8,601 nucleotides of DNA from Porphyromonadaceae bacterium (GTDB lineage: Bacteria; Bacteroidota; Bacteroidia; Bacteroidales; CAMTPD01). The position numbers and the translations under genes were made by a program. A model generated the notes under the pieces. It searched no databases. It was not told the origin of the DNA and worked only from the letters and a program-made list of their open reading frames with translations. The DNA is taken from the NCBI GenBank assembly GCA_003447595.1, contig DLYT01000158.1:1-8601 (forward strand), read 5' to 3'. How positions within the stretch are numbered: position 1 is the stretch's first letter; each line of letters starts with the position of its first letter. Below, piece by piece: positions 1-6,488 of the stretch.

Positions 1-233
1 GGTACCTTTATTAAAGTCGTCGTTAAGGGTTGTGAAGGTACGAAGTCGTTATTTACTAACACAACAGAAGCTTGTGTTTCATAAATAAAGCTCTCATACT
101 TAGGATTTGCCAAAAACGTAAGAGTCCCCGGTTTACCTTCTTCTATCTTCGAAAAATTACTAACCTTTACCGAAGCGTCTCCTTCGATCACGCCATTCAG
201 AAAAGCTGCAATTTGCTGAGCAGTAAACTCCAT
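1..233 (-). CDS. lpxD: UDP-3-O-acylglucosamine N-acyltransferase LpxD, N-terminal part (cut by window edge)
   Basis: LpxD transfers a 3-hydroxyacyl chain from acyl carrier protein to the 2-amino group of UDP-3-O-acylglucosamine, the third step of lipid A synthesis in the cytoplasm. Reading leftward from the ATG at 231-233, 77 codons are open to the edge. The translation begins MEFTAQQIAAFLNG and contains KIEEGKPGTLTFLANPKY (about residues 29-46) and ASVVLVNNDF (about 55-64). These match the N-terminal uridine-binding domain of LpxD, where the FLxNPKY segment contacts the nucleotide. The left-handed beta-helix catalytic part lies outside the window. In Bacteroidota lpxD is usually followed by the lpxC/fabZ fusion and lpxA, so those genes are expected to the left; this is inference. 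No Shine-Dalgarno sequence precedes the start. The family call is firm from the N terminus alone; whether the rest is intact cannot be seen. Confidence 0.88.
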   Translation of the reverse strand, partial: MEFTAQQIAAFLNGVIEGDASVKVSNFSKIEEGKPGTLTFLANPKYESFIYETQASVVLVNNDFVPSQPLTTTLIKV

Positions 234-259
234 TACTATTTGATGTTTATCTTTAAGTC

Positions 260-296
260 GGTAAATACAATTTACCCCACGGTATTTCCGTGAGGT
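260..296 (-). repeat. Two adjacent small inverted repeats in the lpxD leader
   Basis: The first is GGTAAAT-aca-ATTTACC (arms 260-266 and 270-276, perfect 7-bp arms). The second has a core CACGG-tattt-CCGTG (278-282 and 288-292) that extends outward to 274 and 296 with one C/A mismatch at 277/293. The two share bases at 274-276, so both cannot fold fully at once. They lie 27 to 63 bases upstream of the lpxD ATG on the transcribed minus strand. They could be a folded mRNA leader or an operator; nothing identifies a known riboswitch or protein site. Confidence 0.4.
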
Positions 297-298
297 TG

Positions 299-306
299 CA
301 AATTTG
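299..306 (-). promoter_or_regulatory. Weak candidate -7 element for lpxD
   Basis: CAAATTTG followed by C on the minus strand differs from the Bacteroides -7 consensus TAnnTTTG by one base. It would start transcription about 60 bases before the lpxD ATG and would place both leader hairpins in the mRNA. The element is its own reverse complement, so it gives no strand information, and no -33 TTTG is seen at the usual distance. It is listed only because no better site was found. Confidence 0.2.
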
Positions 307-461
307 GCAATAATTTTCAAAAACTCAGTGATATTTCGGGATTAAATAATTAGAAAAGGAGCAAAAACCTCTTGTTTACAACTGATAATCAACAAAATCA
401 CTGATATATCAAATATTACAAAAAAACTACAATGGATCCGATTTCGAACAATAATCGAGTA

Positions 462-517
462 ATAAATAACAAAAACAGCCGCCAGTCTCTTACTATACTT
501 TGTAAAAGACTGGCGGC
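462..517 (-). terminator. Intrinsic terminator of the purM-prfA-pyrF transcript
   Basis: On the minus strand the arm at 517-502 pairs with the arm at 493-478. Of 16 positions 15 pair, with one C/A mismatch at 489/506, and the loop is 494-501. Ten consecutive GC-rich pairs (478-487 with 508-517) form the base of the stem. The stem is followed directly on the minus strand by a T-rich run (TGTTTTTGTTATTTATT). There is no T-run on the plus-strand side, so it acts leftward, about 100 bases after the pyrF stop. It insulates lpxD from the upstream transcript. Confidence 0.85.
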
Positions 518-601
518 CGAATATTTTGAACACCTCTATATCGAGTTGAGTTTACGAATGATCATGTAAAAAAAACACATCGCAAAACTCGCCACTTTCA
601 A

Positions 602-625
602 GGTCTTTTCTAATTAGCAAAGACC
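602..625 (-). repeat. Small hairpin spanning the pyrF stop codon
   Basis: Perfect 7-bp arms GGTCTTT (602-608) and AAAGACC (619-625) enclose a 10-base loop that contains the pyrF TAA (614-616 on the minus strand). No T-run follows it on the minus strand, so it is not a terminator by itself. It may stabilise the mRNA 3' end or be chance. Confidence 0.35.
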
Positions 626-1444
626 CTTTTCTGCAAGGTATTTAGCCATTTCTTTTTGAACTTTCTCTGCTTCAACACGAGCAACTTCTGCAAATTTCTC
701 AGTTGTATCAGCATAGATAATCGCACGAGAAGAGTTTACCAACAAACCACAAGTGTCGTTCATTCCATACTCTGCAACCTCTTTCAAGCTACCACCTTGT
801 GCACCTACACCAGGAACAAGCAAGAAGTGATTTGGAGCATGCTTACGGATATCTAAGAACATCTTTCCTTGAGTAGCACCTACTACAAACATCAACTGAT
901 CATCAGAAGCCCAAGTTTGTGATGTTTTAAGCACTTTCTCAAACAAACGTTCGCCATCTTTATCTTCCATAAATTGGAAATCTTTAGAACCTTTATTTGA
1001 AGTCAAAGCCAATAGAATCACCCATTTTTCAGGATAAATAAGGAAAGGCTTTACGCTATCTTCACCCATATAAGGAGCTACAGTTACCGCATCAAGATCC
1101 ATGTGATCGAAGAAAGAACGAGCGTACATTTCTGAAGTATTACCAATGTCGCCACGTTTAGCGTCGGCAATGATAAATTGATCAGGATAGTTTGTACGAA
1201 TATAATCTACAGTCTTTTCGAAAGAGATCATCCCTTTTACACCTAAGCTTTCGTAAAAAGCAAGATTTGGTTTATAAGCCACACAGAAATCGGCAGTAGC
1301 ATCAATAATTTCTTTATTGAATGCAAAGATTGGATCCTCTTCATTTAGCAAATGCTGTGGAATCTTTTTTACATCTGTGTCTAGTCCTACGCAAAGGAAC
1401 GATTGTTTCTTTTTAATATTCTCAAATAACTGCTGCTTATTCAT
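614..1444 (-). CDS. pyrF: Orotidine 5'-phosphate decarboxylase PyrF, group II
   Basis: PyrF decarboxylates orotidine 5'-phosphate to UMP, the last step of de novo pyrimidine synthesis, in the cytoplasm. The 276-residue protein shows the catalytic Asp/Lys network as DAKRGDIGNT (residues 94-103, with D94, K96 and D99), the upstream lysine in AYKPN (K58), the phosphate-binding PGVGAQGG (211-218), and NSSRAI near the C terminus (237-242). Length and motif spelling fit the longer group-II type common in Bacteroidota, Actinobacteria and Myxococcus rather than the roughly 230-residue E. coli type. The start is the ATG at 1442-1444, ending a run of AT-rich sequence with no Shine-Dalgarno. It lies 63 bases downstream of prfA on the same strand with no terminator or clear promoter between, so it is probably the last gene of a purM-prfA-pyrF operon. 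Confidence 0.97.
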   Translation of the reverse strand: MNKQQLFENIKKKQSFLCVGLDTDVKKIPQHLLNEEDPIFAFNKEIIDATADFCVAYKPNLAFYESLGVKGMISFEKTVDYIRTNYPDQFIIADAKRGDIGNTSEMYARSFFDHMDLDAVTVAPYMGEDSVKPFLIYPEKWVILLALTSNKGSKDFQFMEDKDGERLFEKVLKTSQTWASDDQLMFVVGATQGKMFLDIRKHAPNHFLLVPGVGAQGGSLKEVAEYGMNDTCGLLVNSSRAIIYADTTEKFAEVARVEAEKVQKEMAKYLAEKGLC

Positions 1445-1507
1445 TTTATCGTATAATTAAATAGATTCAAAAAATAAAATACATAATCGGGAGCCAATCA
1501 AAGGCTT

Positions 1508-2593
1508 CTATAGTTCCGACTCTTTTAGTCGTTCGGCATTTTCAGCTACAATCAGCTGATCGATAATACCCTGTATCTCGCCGTCCATAATAGCAGACAA
1601 GTTATACATCGTTAGATTGATACGGTGATCCGTAACACGTCCTTGCGGATAATTGTAGGTACGAATCTTCGCAGATCTATCACCGGTAGAAACCATTGTT
1701 TTACGTTTCGAAGCGATCTCATCCAAATACTTCTGATACTCCATATTATAGATACGAGAGCGAAGTTCGATCATTGCTTTAGCTTTATTCTTAAGCTGCG
1801 ACTTCTGATCCTGGCATTGTACGGTCACCCCCGTAGGAATGTGCACCAAACGAATTGCCGAATACGTTGTATTTACCGACTGACCACCCGCACCGGACGA
1901 ACAGAATGTATCTACACGGATATCACTTTCTTTCACTTCAACATCAAATTCGTCAGCCTCTGGCAAAACCGCTACAGTTGCAGCAGATGTATGTACACGA
2001 CCTTGTGTTTCAGTTTGTGGCACACGTTGTACACGATGCACACCCGACTCATACTTCAAGGTCCCATATACATTGTCACCAGATACTTCAAAAACGACTT
2101 CTTTGAAACCACCGGAAGTTCCTTCGTTTACATTCGAAACCGAAACTTTCCATCCTTTTGTTTCGCAATACTTAACGTACATACGATACAAGTCGCCGGC
2201 AAATATAGCGGCCTCATCACCTCCGGTACCTCCACGAATCTCGACGATAGCATTTTTACTATCTTGCGGATCGGCAGGAACAAGAAGCAACTTGATTTCC
2301 TCCTCCAACTCAGGCACACGAGTTTGACAAGTCTCTAACTCCTCTTTTGCAAGTTCACGAAGATCAGCATCATTTTCTGTATCCAGAATCATTCTAGCCT
2401 CTTCAATCCCTTGTAAAATACGCTTATACTCGTCGCGCGCGCCAATAATCAATTCCAAATCGTGATACTCTTTGTTTAGCTTCACAAAGCGTTTCATATC
2501 AGAGATCACAGATGGGTCTGTAATCAGCGTTTGCACCTCTTCAAAGCGACTCGAAAGCCCGTCGAGTTTATCAAGTAATTTATTTTCTGCCAT
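1508..2593 (-). CDS. prfA: Peptide chain release factor 1 (RF1)
   Basis: RF1 recognises UAA and UAG in the ribosomal A site and triggers peptidyl-tRNA hydrolysis. The protein is 361 residues, the usual RF1 length. It has the coiled-coil N-terminal domain (about 1-105), the stop-codon reading loop as RVPQTETQGR (190-199, the PxT motif of RF1, PQT at 192-194), and the catalytic SSGAGGQSVN (232-241, GGQ at 236-238). The C-terminal motif TGDRSAKIRTYNYPQGR (303-319) is also present. PxT rather than SPF separates it from RF2. E. coli has PAT at this site; the middle residue varies in nature and the threonine, which reads the codon, is kept. The ATG is at 2591-2593. A GAGGAG lies upstream, but about 13 bases from the start, too far for a normal ribosome-binding site. 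It sits between purM (48 bases) and pyrF (63 bases), probably cotranscribed. Confidence 0.97.
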   Translation of the reverse strand: MAENKLLDKLDGLSSRFEEVQTLITDPSVISDMKRFVKLNKEYHDLELIIGARDEYKRILQGIEEARMILDTENDADLRELAKEELETCQTRVPELEEEIKLLLVPADPQDSKNAIVEIRGGTGGDEAAIFAGDLYRMYVKYCETKGWKVSVSNVNEGTSGGFKEVVFEVSGDNVYGTLKYESGVHRVQRVPQTETQGRVHTSAATVAVLPEADEFDVEVKESDIRVDTFCSSGAGGQSVNTTYSAIRLVHIPTGVTVQCQDQKSQLKNKAKAMIELRSRIYNMEYQKYLDEIASKRKTMVSTGDRSAKIRTYNYPQGRVTDHRINLTMYNLSAIMDGEIQGIIDQLIVAENAERLKESEL

Positions 2594-2616
2594 TTATCGT
2601 AATATTCTCCTCATAC

Positions 2617-2630
2617 CCGCTTAAAAGCGG
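2617..2630. repeat. Small palindrome between purM and prfA
   Basis: CCGCTT-aa-AAGCGG forms 6-bp arms around two bases and lies within the 48-base gap between the purM stop and the prfA start. As RNA it would fold with 4-5 GC-rich pairs and a 4-6-base loop. No T-run follows, so it is not a terminator. It could mark an mRNA processing or stability site between the cistrons; this is inference. Confidence 0.35.
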
Positions 2631-2641
2631 AATTCTTTATA

Positions 2642-3808
2642 TCAATATTCAAAGCGACCAAACTCGCTTTCAATAACAAGTTCTTTCTTATCAGAAGTTT
2701 CTACAAAGCCCACAATCTGAGCGTCAATTCCGAATGACTTCGAAATGGCAATCACTTCCTCTGCATACTCAGCAGGAAGATATACCTCAAGACGGTGTCC
2801 CATATTGAATACTTTGTACATTTCTTTCCAGTCGGTACCTGATTGTTCTTGAATGATCTTAAACAATGGAGGCACTGGGAACAGATTATTTTTCGTAATC
2901 TTCACGTTTTCTACAAAGTGAAGCACTTTTGTTTGCGCACCACCCGAGCAGTGAACCATACCGTGAATCACAGGACGAAGTTTATCAAGAAGTTGTTTCA
3001 CCACCGGAGCATAAGTTCTCGTTGGAGAAAGTACCAATTTACCCGCGTCAATACCCAAGCCTTCTACAGCATCCGTAAGCTTCAAGCCACCCGAATACAC
3101 AAGATCTGAAGGAACCGAAGCATCGTAACTTTCAGGATATTTTTCGGCCAAATATTTTGCAAACACATCGTGACGAGCAGAAGTAAGACCGTTGCTACCC
3201 ATACCACCGTTGTATTCTTTTTCATAAGTCGCCTGACCATATGAAGAAAGACCTACAATCACATCACCACCTTGAATCTTATGATTCGAGATCACATCGG
3301 CACGTTTCATACGGCAAGTAACCGTACTATCTACGATGATTGTTCTCACAAGGTCGCCAACATCGGCAGTTTCACCACCTGTAGCATAAGCATTCACACC
3401 CATGCTTCTTAGCTCTTCGAGCAATTCGTCTGTTCCATTGATGATAGCAGAAATCACATCACCCGGAATCAACAACTTGTTACGTCCGATAGTAGAAGAA
3501 ACAAGAATGTTATCTACCGCACCTACACACAATAGGTCGTCGATGTTCATGATTAACGCATCTTGCGCGATACCTTTCCATACAGAAAGATCTCCGGTTT
3601 CTTTCCAGTACATGTAAGCCAATGAAGACTTTGTACCCGCACCATCGGCATGCATGATGTTGCAATACTCGGGATCACCCCCTAGGATATCAGGAATGAT
3701 TTTACAAAACGCTTGTGGAAAAATTCCTTTGTCAATGTTCTTAATGGCGTTATGAACATCCTCTTTCGACGCAGATACTCCGCGCAGGTTATAACGTTGA
3801 TCGCTCAT
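2642..3808 (-). CDS. purM: Phosphoribosylformylglycinamidine cyclo-ligase (AIR synthase), Bacteroidota-type PurM
   Basis: PurM closes the imidazole ring: formylglycinamidine ribonucleotide plus ATP gives aminoimidazole ribonucleotide. The 388-residue protein carries the AIR-synthase superfamily landmarks in order: DGAGTKS (55-61), NIDDLL (88-93), GGETAD (144-149), the segment GGMGSNGLTSAR (201-212), SPTRTY (261-266), HGMVHCSGG (282-290) and FNMGHRLEVY (334-343). It is longer than the roughly 345-residue E. coli enzyme. It lacks the classical N-terminal SYAxAGVD motif, starting instead MSDQRYNLRGVSASKEDVHN. This form is, as far as I recall, what Bacteroidota carry under the purM name, but the activity is inferred from family. 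It starts with the ATG at 3806-3808, 45 bases after the glucosaminidase stop, and heads the purM-prfA-pyrF unit with a good promoter just upstream. Confidence 0.9.
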   Translation of the reverse strand: MSDQRYNLRGVSASKEDVHNAIKNIDKGIFPQAFCKIIPDILGGDPEYCNIMHADGAGTKSSLAYMYWKETGDLSVWKGIAQDALIMNIDDLLCVGAVDNILVSSTIGRNKLLIPGDVISAIINGTDELLEELRSMGVNAYATGGETADVGDLVRTIIVDSTVTCRMKRADVISNHKIQGGDVIVGLSSYGQATYEKEYNGGMGSNGLTSARHDVFAKYLAEKYPESYDASVPSDLVYSGGLKLTDAVEGLGIDAGKLVLSPTRTYAPVVKQLLDKLRPVIHGMVHCSGGAQTKVLHFVENVKITKNNLFPVPPLFKIIQEQSGTDWKEMYKVFNMGHRLEVYLPAEYAEEVIAISKSFGIDAQIVGFVETSDKKELVIESEFGRFEY

Positions 3809-3831
3809 TATTTATAGATTTGTTTGAGATG

Positions 3832-3863
3832 CAAAATTACACAATTTCCCTTGTTAACGCAAA
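3832..3863 (-). promoter_or_regulatory. Promoter of the purM-prfA-pyrF operon
   Basis: On the minus strand a -33 TTTG (3860-3863) is followed, after 20 bases, by a perfect -7 TAATTTTG (3832-3839) and a C. This is the two-part arrangement described for the Bacteroides primary sigma factor. Transcription would begin around 3825-3828, giving a leader of roughly 20 bases before the purM ATG. The -33 element lies inside the last codons of the glucosaminidase gene, whose stop is at 3854-3856. Confidence 0.75.
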
Positions 3864-4762
3864 CGCAAAACGTCGCCTTCTTCAGGAATATATTCAAGAT
3901 CTTTCTTATTCATTTTATACAGAGACTTCATCTCTATACCAAAGCGCTGAGATATACTATGCATAGATTCGCCCACTTCGACCACATGTTCGAAATTTGG
4001 CTTGTCTGCTTTCTTCTTTTTCTTCTGCAAATACACAATATCACCTTTACTCAACGGGAAATCGGCACCGGGTACTTCATTATACTTACACAAGTCTTTT
4101 GCTTTAAAGCCCAATTCGCGTGCAATATCATCATAAGTTTCGCCACGTTGCGCCGCCACGTACAACAAACCTTTCCATTTGTATACTTGACGCATCGGGA
4201 TATTTACCCCGCCATTATCCATTTTCTTTGGAGGTTCGAGCCCTTTGCCCGAATCTAATTTATATAAATCGTAGTCTTCGATCAGTTTAATCAGCTTATT
4301 AGCATAAGCTTTATCAGTAGCATAACCGCACTTTTGCAATCCTCTTGCCCACCCTTTGTAATCGCGAATATGCAAATCAAATAGCACGGCATAACGCGAT
4401 CGCAATGCAATAAACTTCGAGTGGTCTTCATACGACTCTTCTACATGTCGATACTTTCTAAAGCACTCGTCACGGTAATCATCATCATGATACACGCGTC
4501 CGCCTTTCCAGTCGGTATGACATTTTATACCAAAGTGATTATTACTTTTTCGAGCCAACGTACTATTACCCGCACCAGATTCGAGAAGCCCCTGCGCCAT
4601 TGTGATACTCGCCGGGATCTTATACTTCTTCATGTGCTTTACAGCCAAATATTTGTACTGCTCAATATAGATTACATAGGAAGAGTTTCGGCGTTGAGCT
4701 TGCATCCCGCATGCCAACACCAGAAAGGATATTACAATTATTAAAGGTCGAATAGTCTTCAT
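3854..4762 (-). CDS. Secreted glucosaminidase (FlgJ/LytG-like) with two LysM domains
   Basis: This is a predicted peptidoglycan hydrolase cleaving N-acetylglucosaminyl bonds in the cell wall. I chose the ATG at 4760-4762 (302 residues). A longer frame would begin with TTG at 4780 and lie in the leader. Residues here count from that ATG. MKTIRPLIIVISFLVLACGM is a signal peptide, with likely cleavage before Gln in MQAQ (residues 20-23). A lipobox-like VLAC (15-18) makes a lipoprotein an alternative. The glucosaminidase domain (about 30-170) has AQGLLESGAGNS (57-68), whose E61 is the expected catalytic acid, then NNHFGIKCH (74-82) and HDDDYRDECFRKY (92-104). Two LysM-type peptidoglycan-binding repeats follow, about 200-246 and 257-302, joined by a lysine-rich linker. 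It has its own promoter and terminates no one else's transcript. It may act in cell separation or wall turnover; the substrate bond is inferred from the family. Confidence 0.9.
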   Translation of the reverse strand: MKTIRPLIIVISFLVLACGMQAQRRNSSYVIYIEQYKYLAVKHMKKYKIPASITMAQGLLESGAGNSTLARKSNNHFGIKCHTDWKGGRVYHDDDYRDECFRKYRHVEESYEDHSKFIALRSRYAVLFDLHIRDYKGWARGLQKCGYATDKAYANKLIKLIEDYDLYKLDSGKGLEPPKKMDNGGVNIPMRQVYKWKGLLYVAAQRGETYDDIARELGFKAKDLCKYNEVPGADFPLSKGDIVYLQKKKKKADKPNFEHVVEVGESMHSISQRFGIEMKSLYKMNKKDLEYIPEEGDVLRLR

Positions 4763-4791
4763 TCTTACAAGGCTATACAATTATACTTACG

Positions 4792-4799
4792 CAAAGATA
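4792..4799 (-). promoter_or_regulatory. -7 element of the glucosaminidase gene
   Basis: TATCTTTG followed by C on the minus strand is a perfect match to TAnnTTTG and lies 29 bases before the ATG at 4762, predicting a leader of about 20-25 bases. No TTTG is present at the usual -33 distance; that region is inside the preceding terminator stem. The two elements touch: the last base of this site (4799) is the outermost base of the stem. Confidence 0.6.
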
Positions 4800-4849
4800 T
4801 AAAAAGAAAGAGATACATCGCACACAGCCATGTATCTCTTTCTTTTTAT
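4799..4849 (-). terminator. Intrinsic terminator after the DUF3843-like gene
   Basis: Perfect 20-bp inverted repeat: arms 4799-4818 and 4830-4849, loop of 11 bases (4819-4829). The base of the stem is A/T-rich, so the transcript ends its second arm in CUCUUUCUUUUU, serving as the U-run. It begins 15 bases after the stop of the gene at 4865-6364. Because the arms are A-rich on one side and T-rich on the other, the element could also stop plus-strand transcription, although no plus-strand gene runs into it here. Confidence 0.82.
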
Positions 4850-4864
4850 TATTTTATTTAATAC

Positions 4865-6364
4865 TTATGCATGTAAATAATCATTTCCCGTATAATCTTG
4901 TTGCAAAAAGAAACGAGCTATAAAGTCAATATTATTTTGCACCAATGCCTTCGCCGCTTCTTTTCCATGAATCGGATTTAGCATTGCGTCGGGAAGCATC
5001 TTGTTTTCAATAATGTAGTGTAGAAGTTCTCTTCCACAATACCCTTTACTTGCAACCACAGACATAGCATTATTCTCGGCAAAGGCTTCATCGTAGAATG
5101 GATTATCGGAGCTTTTTAACATACGAGCCAACTGCGGAACAAATGTGATTCCTATCTCCGGAGTTGCATATACCACAAAACAAGCATCGTTGTTTACATC
5201 ATTCGGAAGCTTTTGCTGAGGTAAATCGGCAAATACTTTCCCTAAGAACTCTTGCAAATCGGCAGCCTCACCAATATAAGCAATTGGCGAATTATCATTT
5301 GCTTTCAACATGCGCTCATAAGTCTCTTTGCTTTCAGCTTTAGCTCGCACCTCCTGCGCCATTGGAGATTTTTCTGCTTCATCTTTCGGTATATATGCAA
5401 CAGAGCCGTTGATATTCCATGTTCCATTAAATCGAACAAGTTGTGTCAATACAAAGTGTTCATCGGTCGCTTTCTCATTCAAGTCGAATGAGTCTACTGC
5501 AACATTGAAGATCTCTTCCGAATTCCACAACTTAAACTGATACACTTGCTCGTCTTTGCCAATGTATTCAAACAATGCCGGTTTGTGATAAACCACATCC
5601 TTAAGCATTGCTGATTCTGTCGGCATATCCGAAATCAACTCAGCCCAATATTGGTGAGCAAACATCGACAATGGCCCCAACACATTTTCAAAGTGAATGT
5701 TCTCAAGCACGCTGTATGCAAACTGTTCCGAAGCATTCGAGCGACGCAACGAATCGAGCGTTGCATATACCATACCCATACCAGCTCCTAAGAACAGATA
5801 AGAAGTGCTGAAAAAGATTTTATATACATTTCTGAATTCAAAGAAGTCTTCATAAATATCTGCTTCGCGATAGAATTCGCCCAGCTTTTCATTGACAGGA
5901 ACTGTTTCAAAAGCGTCGAACAGCACTTCATAAACAACTTCAGACACACCTTCAACCGCAAAACCTCTCGGATGCACAATCGCATTAGGAGCAGCATTGT
6001 GTTGAAGTACCATCCAAACTAATACCTGCACATCTTCGGGATTAATCTCATCCTCAATATATTCATTTGTATCAACATCTACAAAAGGAAGTAAACGTCC
6101 ATACATGGTCTGATGCATACGTCTGAATGCAGCCCAAAGTCCATAATCCGAAACAACGTCTTCAAGATAAGCCGTCATCATAAGCGACAAGGCTTTCATT
6201 GTTTCGTATGGCATTTGATCTTCAGGAATCGTTTTAGTTAGCTTTTTATAAATTTGCTGAGCCACGCGCAAGTATTCAAACTCTTCTGCTTCCGGCTTAT
6301 CAAATGGATGAAACGCCATCCATTCATTCATGGTGATTAGTGTATTTTTTAACGATTTTGCCAT
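4865..6364 (-). CDS. Conserved protein of unknown function, resembles DUF3843
   Basis: A 499-residue protein from the ATG at 6362-6364; an in-frame TTG at 6379 would add five residues but is less likely. I see no signal peptide, membrane segment or known catalytic motif; it is acidic, rich in aromatic residues, and probably cytoplasmic. The N-terminal part reads like DUF3843, a family known mainly from gut Bacteroidota: NEWMAFHPFDKP (13-24), TAYLEDVVSDYGLWAAFRRM (64-83), YGRLLPF (88-94) and EDEINPEDVQVLVWMVLQH (104-122). That assignment is from memory of the family pattern. The C-terminal part (about 370-499) contains FVVYATPEIGITFVPQLARM and a segment HGKEAAKALVQNN, and I cannot place it. 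It forms its own transcript: divergent from cdd and closed by a strong terminator 15 bases after the stop. No clear promoter was found. Function unknown. Confidence 0.85.
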   Translation of the reverse strand: MAKSLKNTLITMNEWMAFHPFDKPEAEEFEYLRVAQQIYKKLTKTIPEDQMPYETMKALSLMMTAYLEDVVSDYGLWAAFRRMHQTMYGRLLPFVDVDTNEYIEDEINPEDVQVLVWMVLQHNAAPNAIVHPRGFAVEGVSEVVYEVLFDAFETVPVNEKLGEFYREADIYEDFFEFRNVYKIFFSTSYLFLGAGMGMVYATLDSLRRSNASEQFAYSVLENIHFENVLGPLSMFAHQYWAELISDMPTESAMLKDVVYHKPALFEYIGKDEQVYQFKLWNSEEIFNVAVDSFDLNEKATDEHFVLTQLVRFNGTWNINGSVAYIPKDEAEKSPMAQEVRAKAESKETYERMLKANDNSPIAYIGEAADLQEFLGKVFADLPQQKLPNDVNNDACFVVYATPEIGITFVPQLARMLKSSDNPFYDEAFAENNAMSVVASKGYCGRELLHYIIENKMLPDAMLNPIHGKEAAKALVQNNIDFIARFFLQQDYTGNDYLHA

Positions 6365-6436
6365 AGTACTATTATTCAATACATATTTTGCGCAATTTAA
6401 TCAAAGAATTCTATTATTTAGCACCATCGTATCCGC

Positions 6437-6465
6437 TTTGCTGTTAAAACTAACAAAGAATTTTG
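6437..6465 (+). promoter_or_regulatory. Weak candidate promoter for cdd
   Basis: TTTG at 6437-6440 and GAATTTTG at 6458-6465 resemble the -33 and -7 elements, with one mismatch in the -7 box and a spacing of 17 bases, shorter than the usual 19-21. The predicted leader is about 35 bases. The site overlaps the inverted repeat at 6442-6455. Confidence 0.3.
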
Positions 6466-6475
6466 GCAACTAACA
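6442..6475 (+). repeat. TAACA inverted/direct repeat between the divergent genes
   Basis: TGTTA (6442-6446), four bases, then TAACA (6451-6455) form an inverted repeat. The octamer AACTAACA at 6448-6455 recurs at 6468-6475, exactly 20 bases (about two helical turns) away. The nonamer CAAAGAATT also occurs twice, at 6402-6410 and 6454-6462. The sites flank the weak cdd -7 box, the geometry of an operator, but the region is AT-rich and short repeats are expected there. Confidence 0.3.
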
Positions 6476-6488
6476 GAAAATCAACTCG

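Larger units (their letters stand above)
234..613. other. Intergenic region between pyrF and lpxD
   Basis: This 380-base stretch has no convincing gene. It contains the 3' untranslated part of the pyrF transcript (about 518-613), the terminator stem at 478-517, an AT-rich stretch at 300-477 with no recognisable element beyond a weak -7-like site at 299-306, and two small inverted repeats at 260-296 upstream of lpxD. The open frames crossing it are short and uncharacteristic of a protein. The one on the minus strand at 342-533 starts with GTG and translates straight through the terminator stem. Confidence 0.7.

Noticed and set aside
72..293. Plus-strand open frame of 73 codons
   Set aside because: It lies antisense to the start of lpxD, and its translation has no family features.
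325..404. Distant inverted repeat TCAGTGAT / ATCACTGA
   Set aside because: Eight-base arms 64 bases apart in AT-rich DNA; expected by chance and not near a gene start.
342..533. 63-codon minus-strand frame with a hydrophobic, membrane-like translation
   Set aside because: It starts with GTG and translates through the pyrF terminator stem and its T-run; the hydrophobic look comes from T-rich DNA.
1625..2338. Long plus-strand open frame (237 codons) opposite prfA
   Set aside because: It is entirely antisense to a well-supported RF1 gene, and its composition (rich in Thr, Arg, Ile, Cys) is typical of a shadow frame. Similar shadows opposite purM, mnmE and cdd were dropped for the same reason.
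4763..4780. Longer start for the glucosaminidase (six extra residues)
   Set aside because: The extended frame begins with TTG and places a charged MYSLVR stretch before a textbook signal peptide that starts at the ATG at 4762; the extra codons fall in the predicted short leader.
6365..6379. Longer start for the DUF3843-like gene (five extra residues)
   Set aside because: It begins with TTG; an in-frame ATG at 6362-6364 is available.
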